This document shows, piece by piece, positions 1-8,429 of a DNA stretch of 64,000 nt. The notes under the pieces were generated by a model that was not told where the DNA came from, ran no database searches, and was given only the letters and a program-made list of their open reading frames with translations. Position numbers and translations under genes: made by a program. Source of the DNA: Armatimonas sp043757465 (GTDB taxonomy: Bacteria; Armatimonadota; Armatimonadia; Armatimonadales; Armatimonadaceae); contig NZ_JAYVPL010000055.1 of assembly GCF_043757465.1 (NCBI RefSeq), positions 1-64,000 on the forward strand, read 5' to 3'. Every line of letters starts with the position of its first letter. Within the stretch, counting starts at the first letter, position 1.

Positions 1-17
1 TATACTCCCAGCCAAGA

Positions 18-1435
18 ATGAACCGAGAGGAATTTGACAGACTTACCCGAGAAGATCCCGATGCCATCTGGAAGATCATCGCGGATCTCGCGGCACAAGT
101 CGCCCTCCTTCAAGAAAAACTTGGGGTCAAGCCACATACTCCTTCCTCGGCTCAAGGATTCATTAAGCCAAAGAGCCAAAGGCCAAAAACAGAGCGCAGA
201 ACAGGGGGACAGCCAGGGCATAAAGGCCACACCCTCGAAAAAAATGAGGCACCAGACCAAACAGAGCAATATAAACCAGGACAATGCCCAAACTGTGGAC
301 TTGACCTCAAAGATGTAGCAGGTGAAATCGTTGAGGTACGTCAAGTCGTGGACTTGCCCGCAGTTATCCGATTCTTTACGACAGAGCACCAGGTGCAAGA
401 AGTCTGCTGTCCCGGATGCCAGTGCCCTGTCAAAGCAGACTTTCCTGAAGGAGTTAATGCTCCCGTTCAATATGGTCCCAACACCCAGACGACTTGTACC
501 CTGCTCAAAGTGGATCAAGCTATCTCCCTGGAGAGAATTGTTTCTTTCTTCACGGATTGGTTTGGACATTCGCCTAGCGAAGGCACTATCCAAAACTGGA
601 TTCACCGAGCAGCAACGGAGTTGGAGCCTATCGAAGAGCAGATAAAGGCAGGCATTATCCAGGCTGACTGTGCCGGTTTTGATGAAACGATGGTTCGTTC
701 TTGTAAGAAGAATACCTGGATTCATGTTGCCCGAACCGATAAGCTAACTTACTTTGCTGCACCGGGTGGTCGCGGAAAAGTCACGATAGACTCCATCGGA
801 ATCCTTCCGCAGTTTCGGGGTGTTGCTCTTCACGATAGTTTCGGGGTGTTGCTCTTCACGATGCCTTGAGCGCCTACTTTGGTTTCAAAGAATGTAATCA
901 TGGTCTTTGCAATGCGCACCTTGTTCGTGAGGGAGATGGCCTTAAAGACCGCTTTGATCCTAGAGGCGTTTGGAGTGAACCAATAATTAATTGGCTACTT
1001 GAAGTCAAAAAGCAACGCGACTCTGGGGTGTTATCTAGCGAGGCAAAATTACTTGCCGGTCTTCGCGCTGTCGTAGGGCGTGGTTATGCGGCTCTTGGTT
1101 TTGCTCCTCCCGGCGAGGGAGTAAAGCTCTCCCCCTGCACCAAGGAGTTTCTCTCTCGGATTCGTTGGCTCGACCGCCTTTGGTTTTATGCTCCTTATGT
1201 GGTTCGTTTTGGCTGGGATTCGATAACTCTCTTTGATAACAACGGCTCAGAGCGTGACATCCGTCCTGTGAAACTGTTCTCCAAAGTCTTCGGATGTTGG
1301 CGCTCTGCCTCAGGCTTAGCCTCGTTCTGTCGTCTTCGTGGCTATCTTTCAACGCTTCGCAAACAGGGTATTTCTCCTCGTGAAGGCTTACTCTCGGTCT
1401 TCCGTGGAAACCCCATTGTTCCGGCTACAACTTGA
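18..1435 (+). pseudogene. IS66 family transposase (tnpC-like), frameshifted by a tandem duplication
   Basis: Encodes the DDE transposase of the IS66 family in two out-of-frame pieces (18-869 and 866-1435). The N-terminal part has the leucine-rich start, the basic GGQPGHKG segment, a zinc-binding region with CPNCG and CCPGC, and the first catalytic Asp region (ADCAGFDET). The second catalytic Asp is in VALHD, at the break. The third catalytic residue is in NNGSERDIRPVK of the second piece. A 26-bp direct duplication at 811-862 shifts the frame. Deleting one copy restores VALHDALSAYFGF, which reads straight into the second half, giving about 460 residues, the normal family length. There is no other visible damage, so inactivation looks recent. 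Programmed frameshifting is unlikely because the duplication explains the break exactly. Confidence 0.9.
811..862 (+). repeat. 26-bp perfect tandem duplication inside the IS66 transposase
   Basis: Two perfect back-to-back copies, 811-836 and 837-862, each starting agtttcgggg and ending cacgat. 26 is not a multiple of three, so the second copy throws the reading frame and creates a stop just downstream. Removing either copy rebuilds an uninterrupted transposase. Confidence 0.95.
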
Positions 1436-1448
1436 CCTGAGCAGTTAC
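1436..1448 (+). repeat. Right terminal inverted repeat of the IS66 element
   Basis: The sequence cctgagcagttac directly follows the transposase stop. Its reverse complement begins GTAACTGC, the typical GTAA start of IS66 ends. It is placed only six bases before the first possible start codon of the RNA ligase gene. Confidence 0.65.
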
Positions 1449-1462
1449 TGGAAATGAAAATC

Positions 1463-2491
1463 ATGGAAAGAAAACTGACGAGTGTGCAGCGGGTGCTTGC
1501 GCTCCACCCTATCGAGAACGCGGATGCGATTGAGCGGGCGCAGATCAATGGCTGGCAGTGCGTGGTCAAGAAAGGTGAGTTCGTCGTTGGAGCGCTTGGG
1601 GTCTTTTTTGAGATCGATGCCATCCCACCGGAGCTGCCACAGCTCGCGTTTCTTTGGACATCGCGCAACGCCGACGGCCCGCAGCCACGTCCCGAGAGTT
1701 TCCGCATCAAGACCATGCGCCTGCGCGGTGCTCTTTCACAGGGTCTGCTCATGCCGCTGGCGCAGTTTGCGCTTCCTGCGAATCTCACCGAGGGGGATGA
1801 CCTCACGGCGATGCTTGGCGTCGGCAAGTGGGAACCGCCGGTTCCCTCGGGTATGGGCGACTGGCGTGCACCGTTCCCGCCGCTGGTGCGCAAGACCGAC
1901 GAGATGCGCCTCCAGAGCGTCCCCGATGTGCTGGGCGAGCTACGCGGCCTGCCGTATGTCATCACGCTCAAGTGCGACGGAACCAGCGCGACGTACTGCA
2001 TTGATCCGCGCACCGACGAGTTCCATGCCTGTGGCCGTAACCAGAGCATCACCGAGGGCGCGAACCACTACTGGAATATCGCCAAGAAGTACGAGATTGA
2101 GGCCGCACTCCGTAGGTTTCCCAACTTCGCGGTGCAGGGTGAGATCTGCGGCCCCGGTATCCAGAAAAACCGTCTGGGACTCAAGTCAATGGAGTTCTTC
2201 GCCTTCAATGTCTACGACCAGCAGCAGGGCAAGTACCTCAGCCACGACGACGCCAGTGCATTTCTGGAGTCGGCCAACCTCTCTGCCGTACCAGTTATCG
2301 AGGAGGGCGAGAGCTTCGCACACACTCAGGAGTCACTGCTCGCCCTCGCCGAGGGCAAGTATGTGGGCACGAGCAACGAGCGCGAGGGAATCGTCATCCG
2401 CCCCCGCGTCGAGCGCAACAGCCTGCTGCTTGCCGGACGGCTCTCGTTCAAGGCGATCTCAAACCGCTTCCTGTTAAAAGAGGGCGAGTAG
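1463..2491 (+). CDS. RNA ligase, DRB0094/Rnl5-like family
   Basis: Predicted ATP-dependent RNA ligase of the Deinococcus DRB0094 (DraRnl, Rnl5) type, which joins 3'-OH and 5'-phosphate RNA ends. About 342 residues. The N-terminal region (MERKLTSVQ, then GWQCVVKKGEF and FFEIDA) is the OB-fold-like module of this family. The nucleotidyltransferase motif I is KCDGTS, with the AMP-accepting Lys near residue 170. Later motifs include VQGEICGPGIQ and REGIVIRP. I chose ATG 1463 because the family normally begins at MERKL-like sequence and GGAA lies about 9 nt upstream; ATG 1454 in the same frame is an alternative. The IS66 right end stops at 1448, so the native promoter has been displaced and expression may now depend on the element. 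Confidence 0.85.
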   Translation: MERKLTSVQRVLALHPIENADAIERAQINGWQCVVKKGEFVVGALGVFFEIDAIPPELPQLAFLWTSRNADGPQPRPESFRIKTMRLRGALSQGLLMPLAQFALPANLTEGDDLTAMLGVGKWEPPVPSGMGDWRAPFPPLVRKTDEMRLQSVPDVLGELRGLPYVITLKCDGTSATYCIDPRTDEFHACGRNQSITEGANHYWNIAKKYEIEAALRRFPNFAVQGEICGPGIQKNRLGLKSMEFFAFNVYDQQQGKYLSHDDASAFLESANLSAVPVIEEGESFAHTQESLLALAEGKYVGTSNEREGIVIRPRVERNSLLLAGRLSFKAISNRFLLKEGE

Positions 2492-2498
2492 CACCGCA

Positions 2499-2523
2499 GC
2501 CTCCCCCCTCCAATAGGGGAGGC
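2499..2523 (+). terminator. GC-rich hairpin between the RNA ligase gene and aspS
   Basis: Perfect 8-bp stem gcctcccc / ggggaggc with a 9-nt loop, just after the RNA ligase stop codon. There is no clear T-run, so it may be a weak terminator or a copy of the genome's dispersed C/G-run repeat. A TATAAT hexamer follows at 2526-2531 and could serve as the -10 of aspS. Confidence 0.5.
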
Positions 2524-2574
2524 GATATAATGCCCCTTACGCGCCTCTAACCGGGGCATGAGGAGGTTTGATTC

Positions 2575-4386
2575 GTGGCATTTGCAAGCTGGCAGCGGAC
2601 GATAGACTGTGGCGCACTGCGCGCCGAGCATGTGGGACAGGAAGTGGTGGTCAATGGCTGGGCCAATAGTGTCCGTGACCACGGCGGGGTTGTCTTCATG
2701 GACTTGCGGGACCGCACCGGTCTCGTGCAGATTGTCGCCGATCCCACGCGCAGTGTCACTGGCCCTGAGGCCCACGCCATCGCGGAGAAAGTCCACAACG
2801 AGTACTGTCTGTCCGTCCGTGGCCGGGTCGCCGCGCGGCCCGAGGGGCTTGCGAACCCCAATCTTGAGACGGGTGGAGTGGAGATCGAGGCGATTGAGAT
2901 CACGGTCTTTAACGCCGCGCGAACACTCCCCTTCCAGCTCGACGACAAGAATATCAACGAGGAAGCGCGCCTCAAGTACCGCTACTTGGATCTGCGCCGC
3001 CCCGAGATGTATAAGAAAATGGCGCTTCGTCATGAGATCGTCCGAGCCGTGCGCGAGTATTTCTACAAGAACAACTTTTTAGAGATCGAGACGCCGATTC
3101 TGACGAAATCCTCGCCGGAGGGTGCGCGAGATTATCTAGTACCGTATCGTCTTCAGGCAGGGAAGTTCTACGCCCTACCGCAAGCACCACAGCAGTTCAA
3201 GCAGCTCCTGATGGTGGGTGGGATGGAGCGCTACTTCCAGATCGCCAAGTGCTTCCGCGATGAAGGCCAGCGCGCCGACCGTCAGCCCGAGTTCACGCAG
3301 ATTGATCTTGAGATGGCCTTTGCCACCCAAGACGATGTGCTTGGGATGGTCGAGGGCCTGATGATCGAGGTCGTCGAGAAATTCACGGCGCAGACCGGCA
3401 AGACGATTCTCTCCAAGCCGTTCCCACGCATCTCCTTCGACGACGCCATGCGCCGCTTTGGCACCGATAAGCCCGATATTCGCTTCGGACTTGAGCTGAT
3501 TGACTGCGCCCCACACCTCACTGAGACACAGTTTGTGGTCTTCCAGCAGACCCTAGCCAACGGTGGTCAGGTGAAAGCTGTGCGCTACCCTGGTGGCGCG
3601 AGCATCCCTCGCCGCGAGATGGACGAGCTGGGCAACCTCAGCCGCGACTGGGGTGCAAAAGGCATGGCGTATTTCTTGGTGGACGAAGAGGGCAAGGCAA
3701 CTCGTGGCCCCGTCGCTAAGTTTTTAAGTGAAACCGAAAAAGAAGCGCTGGTCACCTCTGCGGAAGCGCAGCCGGGCGACTTGGTGGGCTTTATCGCCGA
3801 CCAGCCCGAAACCGTAGCGAAAGTGCTGGATCGCCTGCGCCGCTTTATCGGCGGTAAGCTGGGGCTGATTGACAAGAACAAGCTGGCCTACTGCTGGATC
3901 GTGGACTTCCCGGTCTTCGAGAAAGACGAGGAGACGGGCAAGCTCACTTTCGCCCACAACCCGTTTGCGATGCCCCAAGCCGACGATTTAGACAAGTTTG
4001 AATCAGACCCCTTAGCCATGCGAGCGCAGTGCTACGACATGGTCTGCAACGGCACCGAGTGCGCGTCGGGTGCGGTACGTATCCATGTCCCCGAGATTCA
4101 GGTAAAGGTCTTCGAGAAGATGGGCCTGACTCCCGAGCAGATCAAGAGCCGCTTCGGGCACATGCTCGATGCCTTCGCACTCGGCGCACCGCCCCACGCG
4201 GGAATGGCACCGGGCCTGGATCGCCTGGTGATGCTCCTGTGCGACGAAGAGAACATCCGCGAGGTCATCGCCTTCCCCAAGATGGGCGGTGGCTACGACC
4301 CGATGATGGACGCGCCGTCGGAAGTCGAGCCCGAGCAGCTTAAAGAGCTGGGAATCGCTGTCGTAGAAAAGGAGAAACAAGAGTGA
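2575..4386 (+). CDS. aspS: Aspartyl-tRNA synthetase, bacterial type
   Basis: Charges tRNA(Asp) with aspartate in the cytosol; a class II synthetase of about 603 residues, the normal bacterial length. The N-terminal OB-fold anticodon-binding domain covers roughly residues 1-130. Class II motif 2 is in CFRDEGQRADRQPEFTQID, motif 3 in GMAPGLDRLVMLL near the C terminus, and a bacterial GAD-type insertion lies between them. The start is GTG at 2575, preceded by a strong gaggaggt site at 2560-2567. Its stop overlaps the GTG start of the next gene by four bases, so the Uma2-like protein is probably translationally coupled. The sequence does not show whether the enzyme also charges tRNA(Asn). Confidence 0.97.
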   Translation: MAFASWQRTIDCGALRAEHVGQEVVVNGWANSVRDHGGVVFMDLRDRTGLVQIVADPTRSVTGPEAHAIAEKVHNEYCLSVRGRVAARPEGLANPNLETGGVEIEAIEITVFNAARTLPFQLDDKNINEEARLKYRYLDLRRPEMYKKMALRHEIVRAVREYFYKNNFLEIETPILTKSSPEGARDYLVPYRLQAGKFYALPQAPQQFKQLLMVGGMERYFQIAKCFRDEGQRADRQPEFTQIDLEMAFATQDDVLGMVEGLMIEVVEKFTAQTGKTILSKPFPRISFDDAMRRFGTDKPDIRFGLELIDCAPHLTETQFVVFQQTLANGGQVKAVRYPGGASIPRREMDELGNLSRDWGAKGMAYFLVDEEGKATRGPVAKFLSETEKEALVTSAEAQPGDLVGFIADQPETVAKVLDRLRRFIGGKLGLIDKNKLAYCWIVDFPVFEKDEETGKLTFAHNPFAMPQADDLDKFESDPLAMRAQCYDMVCNGTECASGAVRIHVPEIQVKVFEKMGLTPEQIKSRFGHMLDAFALGAPPHAGMAPGLDRLVMLLCDEENIREVIAFPKMGGGYDPMMDAPSEVEPEQLKELGIAVVEKEKQE

Positions 4387-4925
4387 CCCTGACACAACGC
4401 CCCCTCACCGACGATGACATTCAGCGCCTCCCCCGTGAGCTCGGGAAGTGGGAGGTAATCAATGGAAAACCCACTCTTATGCCGACTTTCTTTGAGCACG
4501 ACTTCATCTCGTCGCTCCTTCTCGCACGTCTGCTACCCATCGCCCTGCCCCTTGGTTTTGTCACCAACGGGCAGGCAGGGTTTCGGATGCAGAACCGCAA
4601 CCTCCGCGCTCCCGACATCACCTTCACCACCCGCGCCCGGCGAGGCACTGTTTTCCCCAAGCCCGGTTTTGGTCAAGCGGCCCCCGATCTCTGCATCGAG
4701 ATCATCTCGCCCTCGGAGACCAAGACTGACATGGACGACCGACTCGCGGAGTATTTTGCCTCAGGTGCCCAGCAAGTCTGGCATGTCTTCCCTGAGACTG
4801 AGCGCATCCTGGTCTACACCTCGGTGAGTACAAGCACCGCCTACGAAACCGCAGATGAGTTTAGCGGAGTCCCCTTACTGCCGAGCTTAAAATTCCGCGT
4901 CGGTGAGATATTCGAAACCGATTAA
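4383..4925 (+). CDS. Uma2 family (DUF820) putative endonuclease
   Basis: A 180-residue protein of the Uma2/DUF820 family, which has a PD-(D/E)XK nuclease-like fold and an unclear physiological role. Visible hallmarks are the N-terminal WEVINGKPTLMP, the conserved RAPDITF segment, and DLCIEIISPSET, which carries the acidic and Glu residues of the nuclease core. It starts at GTG 4383, overlapping the aspS stop as GTGA, and so is likely translated from the same message. It converges on the reverse transcriptase gene, with a double hairpin between them. Families of this kind are very numerous in cyanobacteria and Armatimonadota-like genomes and are not specific to the neighbouring defence locus. 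Confidence 0.85.
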   Translation: MTLTQRPLTDDDIQRLPRELGKWEVINGKPTLMPTFFEHDFISSLLLARLLPIALPLGFVTNGQAGFRMQNRNLRAPDITFTTRARRGTVFPKPGFGQAAPDLCIEIISPSETKTDMDDRLAEYFASGAQQVWHVFPETERILVYTSVSTSTAYETADEFSGVPLLPSLKFRVGEIFETD

Positions 4926-4959
4926 CTACCTCATGAAAAAGGTGTCTCAGTGACTTCGT

Positions 4960-4999
4960 CCCCCTTCGCTTGCCGGAGGGGGAAACGGCGCTGTCGCCG
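4960..4999. terminator. Two adjacent hairpins between convergent genes
   Basis: First hairpin 4960-4982: cccccttcg / cggaggggg, 9 pairs including one G-T wobble, loop cttgc. Second hairpin 4986-4999: cggcg-ctgt-cgccg. They lie between the convergent Uma2-like gene and the reverse transcriptase gene and could terminate both. The C/G runs resemble the dispersed repeat seen elsewhere in the window. Confidence 0.55.
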
Positions 5000-5014
5000 A
5001 GGGGGCGGCTATTT

Positions 5015-6367
5015 TCAGGCAAGCCACGAATGCGCCACGACAAACTTCTCGGCGAGCTCGGGGCGCACCATTTTGATGAACGAGAGGTAGCCCTGGCAGT
5101 AGGCTTGGGCGCTTCGGCCCAGGCGCTCGCTGACTTTCTCGAAGCCGTCGGTGTCGCAGTGGTGAAGAATCGCGCGGAACTTTCGCATATCGTCTCGGGA
5201 GAGGCGCACGCCTTGCTCGCCATTGACCACGAGGCCAGTGATGATCTGGCGATCCGACGTACGGAGCACCTGGGTCTTTTTCTCATTGACAATGAGCTTC
5301 TCATCGGCGACGATCTGCCGGACGAGCGTGAGCAATAAGCCAACGGGGGCGCTTTCTTCGGCGTGCGAGAACGTGAGATCGTCGGCGTAGCGCGTGTAGA
5401 CAAACCCGAGCTTTTGGGCCGCGCCAAGTAGCCGTGCATCGAGCTTTCGCACCAGCAGATTCGAGAGCGCAGGGCTGGTGAGTGCGCCTTGAGGAACGCC
5501 ACGTGGCCCCACGGCGACGAACTTACGCTCGCCGTCGAACTCCACCACAACGCGCGGGCAGTCGGTGCAGAGGAGCGCGAGAATTGTTGCGATGCCCTCG
5601 CTCTGCCCGATGCCGACGAAGTAGTTTTTCACCCGCTTCACGCCCAGCGACGGAAAGAAGTCCTGCAAGTCCAGCTTCACGACGACGGCTTTCCCCGTGT
5701 GCGGCTCCGCATTCTTCACCACCGACGCGCCGGGAGAGAACGCGGTCGCGGCGGAGTGCGGGGTCTGTTTTGCTAAAATCTCACCGGCCACCCAGCGCTG
5801 CGCCTGCCGAAGCTTGGTCTTGGGTGAGGCCAGCACGCGCCGTCCACCACGTTTTTTGGGAATCGTAAAGAGCGAGTAGTGCCCCGTCTTCGAGGCGGGC
5901 CGCTGGTAGCAGAGCCACGCGAGCTCCCGTTCACTCAGGCCGATGGCTTTGGAAAACGCCTCAAGTTCCCCGTCGGCAAACGACAAGCCCGCCGAGACGC
6001 CCCGCCCCAGATGCGGCAACGCTGTGCGTCGCCAGAGCGCGTCCTGCTCCGTTTTTTTGACTCGTGCCGCCTCACGCTCGACTTTCTTGACCACCCGCGC
6101 CGAACGCACCCGCTCGATCCGCTTGCGCCGAATCTCCGCCAAGAGCGCCGGAACATCGCCACTCTCACGAATCTTTTTTTCGACCCCATCCAGCTCGCGC
6201 CGAACCCCGACCAATTCTTCGTAGAGAGGCCGCAACTTCCGCTCCGCCTCCGCCGACTGTTCCGCGACCTCTGGCGACGGCGGCCAAAACCCAAGCCGCA
6301 CCATCTCCTCGCGGATAAAGGCATCCTTGCCGATCTCTTTCAAACGCTGTCGCTCTGCCGCTGTCAT
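5015..6367 (-). CDS. Retron-type reverse transcriptase (type XIII-like)
   Basis: Predicted retron reverse transcriptase, 450 residues, which would copy the msd part of the ncRNA at 11642-11909 into a branched RNA-DNA molecule. The RT core runs from about residue 160: motif with catalytic Asp LDLQDFFPS (about 230-240), VPQGALTSPALSN (291-303) and YADD (327-330). The retron-specific NAxxH motif is present as NAEPH (219-223), and the VTG motif appears as ITG (376-378). Residues 30-115 are highly charged and probably helical, an N-terminal extension. There is no maturase, HNH or integrase domain, which argues against a group II intron. The ATG at 6367 overlaps the stop of the SWIM gene as ATGA, so I chose it over longer readings that only shadow that gene. 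It is the last gene of the operon. Confidence 0.9.
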   Translation of the reverse strand: MTAAERQRLKEIGKDAFIREEMVRLGFWPPSPEVAEQSAEAERKLRPLYEELVGVRRELDGVEKKIRESGDVPALLAEIRRKRIERVRSARVVKKVEREAARVKKTEQDALWRRTALPHLGRGVSAGLSFADGELEAFSKAIGLSERELAWLCYQRPASKTGHYSLFTIPKKRGGRRVLASPKTKLRQAQRWVAGEILAKQTPHSAATAFSPGASVVKNAEPHTGKAVVVKLDLQDFFPSLGVKRVKNYFVGIGQSEGIATILALLCTDCPRVVVEFDGERKFVAVGPRGVPQGALTSPALSNLLVRKLDARLLGAAQKLGFVYTRYADDLTFSHAEESAPVGLLLTLVRQIVADEKLIVNEKKTQVLRTSDRQIITGLVVNGEQGVRLSRDDMRKFRAILHHCDTDGFEKVSERLGRSAQAYCQGYLSFIKMVRPELAEKFVVAHSWLA

Positions 6368-8343
6368 GCGATGCTCCCTCCCAAGAGTGCGAGAAACTCG
6401 TCTTCGGTCATGACGGGGATTTTTAGTTCTTGCGCTTTGGTGAGTTTGCTGCCCGCTTTGTCGCCTGCGACCAAGTAATGCGTGTTCTTGCTGACACTCC
6501 CCGAGGCTTTCCCGCCGCGCTGGACGACGATCCCCTCGGCTTGCTCGCGGGTGAACTTGGTGAGTGCCCCGGTGAAAACAAACGTCTTGTCGGTGAAGTC
6601 GAAGGTATCGGCGCTGCTTGTGTCGGCTTTCTTGGCGGCCTTGGCTCCCAGAAGCTGCTGCGACGCCAGCCCGACGGCGGCGAGGATATGGGCGCAGGGG
6701 CCTTTTCTCAGCTTCTCGCGCTTGAAAAACGAGCACGTGCAGCTTGCGAAGCGCACGCGGCCATCGCTATCGAGATCTAGCGTGACGGCGAACTTTGCCT
6801 CGCGCCGCGTCTCACCACCACGCACCCAGGCGCGGAACCGGAAGGTCGTGTCGTCGGTGCGGGCGGTGAGGGTGGAGAAGGCTTCGTCTTCGTCGGTGTC
6901 CCTGAGGAAACTCACGCCGCCGGTCTGGACGATGCGCGCGGCGAGCTTGCTGCGGTGATCCTCTTCGCTCACAGGCACGGGGAATGGGAGGAGCTGTCGC
7001 CAGCGGTAGCAGGAGTCGGCAAGATCGTACATCGCCATGCCCGTGGCGCAGAGGCGCTGGAGCGCCGCCGTCGCCGTTTCCGTCGAGAGGTCGGTAATGT
7101 CCGAGGGCACCAGCTTAAGACGCTTTTCCAGTTCCTGCGACGCTTTGGCGATGTCACCGTCGCTGGCCTGCCCCGTGGCGGCGAGCACATCGAAGCGGGC
7201 CGCACTCGACCAGTCGTTTTTCGTCCAGCCCGAGACCCCGATATCAAACCGATGCCCGTCGAGCGTGATGCTCCAGTACGACGGCATCCCCGTCCCGAGA
7301 AACCGCGCCGTCACCGAGTCGGCGTGGGGAAGTAAGTCAGCAAAGGCCAGCAAGCGCCGCCGCCCCCAGAGCCGGATTTCCTGGGCACTGTCGCCCGTGA
7401 ACTTGTGAACACGCTCGCGAATCACCGTCCCCCACGGCTCGATGGTGATCGTCGGGCACTCGCCGGGTGTCAGTGCAAACCGGAGCGAGCGCGGGCCGGT
7501 CTTCTCACGGGCACTCTGCAAAGCGGCCAGCACCTCAGAGATCGTCTCCGGCGAGAACTGCACCTCAATGGCGGGATAGACGGCGGCGGACTGGACTTGC
7601 AAGAACCCGCGTACCCAGGTCGGCGGGAGATCAATCTTCTTCTCCACGCGCTCCCCCGCTCCCGTGGCAATACTCACGCCCTCCGCGGCCACCGAGAGAA
7701 ACGCGGGCCGGTAGGAGCGAATGCGGCGCATCTCATCGGCCAGCGCACTGGAGTAGTCCACGTTGGTTGTCCCGTAGCGCACGTCGCCCAGTACATCGAG
7801 CTTTTCCCACGGCACGGTCACGCGCCCATACGACGACTCATCCAGGCTGAAGACCTCAAACACGACGCAGTCTTTATGCACGGAAACCACGGGATCGAGC
7901 ACCCACCAGGCATCCATGTCGTGCTTGCGGAGCCAGTTAAAATACTCCCCGCGCTTACCATAGAACTCCACGCTGTGAATGCCCCCTTCCAGAGGCCGAA
8001 TCTCCGAATAAAGAGTCTTCAAGCGTCCCTTGAGGCGCTCCTGGCGCTCTTTCAACCCTGGTAGCGCCCGCATTTTCGCGCCCATCGTGGCATCCAGCTC
8101 CTCCAGATAGCGCTCCTCGACCCATTTCTGATACGACGAGTGGTCTTTTTGCTTGCTCCGCAGATCCGACGACACGACATTGTAGAGGGCGAGCATCACC
8201 CGAGCATAGCTGCGACTGTCCAGAATCTGTGCGGAGATCTGCACGCCGGGCCGCGATGCCTCCGCCGTGAGGGCCATCCGTAGCGCCCCGGAGTCATCAA
8301 TTCCCGCCTGCGATGGCCGTGCGTAGTTTTGTGTTACTTCCAT
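6364..8343 (-). CDS. SWIM zinc-finger protein with C-terminal BRCT domain (retron WHSWIM-like partner)
   Basis: A 659-residue protein that I match to the WHSWIM component (winged helix plus SWIM) of type XIII retrons. The N-terminal half has no motif I can name. A SWIM zinc finger lies near residues 535-552, with the pattern CTC...CAH (C-x-C, then C-x-H). The last 80 residues are a clear BRCT domain of the DNA-ligase type (FVFTGALTKFTREQ, then THYLVAGDKAGSK), a module that binds DNA ends or phosphoproteins. The start at ATG 8343 is preceded only by a weak AGG; the gene lies 86 nt after the ARM gene. Its stop overlaps the RT start by four bases. It is probably the effector or a DNA-sensing part of the system; that role is inferred from context. 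Confidence 0.8.
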   Translation of the reverse strand: MEVTQNYARPSQAGIDDSGALRMALTAEASRPGVQISAQILDSRSYARVMLALYNVVSSDLRSKQKDHSSYQKWVEERYLEELDATMGAKMRALPGLKERQERLKGRLKTLYSEIRPLEGGIHSVEFYGKRGEYFNWLRKHDMDAWWVLDPVVSVHKDCVVFEVFSLDESSYGRVTVPWEKLDVLGDVRYGTTNVDYSSALADEMRRIRSYRPAFLSVAAEGVSIATGAGERVEKKIDLPPTWVRGFLQVQSAAVYPAIEVQFSPETISEVLAALQSAREKTGPRSLRFALTPGECPTITIEPWGTVIRERVHKFTGDSAQEIRLWGRRRLLAFADLLPHADSVTARFLGTGMPSYWSITLDGHRFDIGVSGWTKNDWSSAARFDVLAATGQASDGDIAKASQELEKRLKLVPSDITDLSTETATAALQRLCATGMAMYDLADSCYRWRQLLPFPVPVSEEDHRSKLAARIVQTGGVSFLRDTDEDEAFSTLTARTDDTTFRFRAWVRGGETRREAKFAVTLDLDSDGRVRFASCTCSFFKREKLRKGPCAHILAAVGLASQQLLGAKAAKKADTSSADTFDFTDKTFVFTGALTKFTREQAEGIVVQRGGKASGSVSKNTHYLVAGDKAGSKLTKAQELKIPVMTEDEFLALLGGSIA

Positions 8344-8429
8344 AATCCTACCCCCTACCCCCCCCGGCGGGGGGACAATGAGGAATATTCCTTTAATCTC
8401 CCCCACCCGGCGGGGGGTGGGGGGCTGGC
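8344..8429. repeat. C/G-run dispersed repeat inside the retron operon
   Basis: The 86 nt between the ARM and SWIM genes are filled with runs of C and G, including ggcggggggacaat and two inverted C/G-run pairs. A closely similar block lies within the MFS gene (21455-21572), and a shorter one at 24580-24608. It looks like a mobile or REP-like repeat rather than coding sequence. It may lower expression of the two downstream genes relative to the ARM gene. Confidence 0.6.

Larger units (their letters stand above)
1..1448 (+). mobile_element. IS66-type insertion sequence, left end outside the window
   Basis: The window opens just inside an IS66-type element of the simple kind that carries only the large transposase gene. 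The right end is visible: the terminal 13 bases at 1436-1448 read cctgagcagttac, whose reverse complement begins GTAA, as is usual for IS66 family termini. The left inverted repeat and target duplication lie outside the window, so an 8-bp duplication (candidate tggaaatg at 1449-1456) cannot be tested. No accessory tnpA/tnpB genes are visible. The transposase is inactivated, so the element is probably not autonomous. Confidence 0.8.

Noticed and set aside
811..870. Programmed ribosomal frameshift in the IS66 transposase
   Set aside because: No slippery sequence is needed; the perfect 26-bp duplication explains the frame change completely.
5015..6367. Reverse transcriptase as a group II intron or diversity-generating retroelement
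   Set aside because: No maturase, HNH or intron RNA ends, and no template/variable repeat pair seen; NAxxH and the partner genes indicate a retron.
6368..6736. Longer N-terminal extension of the reverse transcriptase up to 6736
   Set aside because: That stretch is an Arg/His/Gln-rich shadow of the SWIM-BRCT gene; the coupled ATG at 6367 is the natural start.
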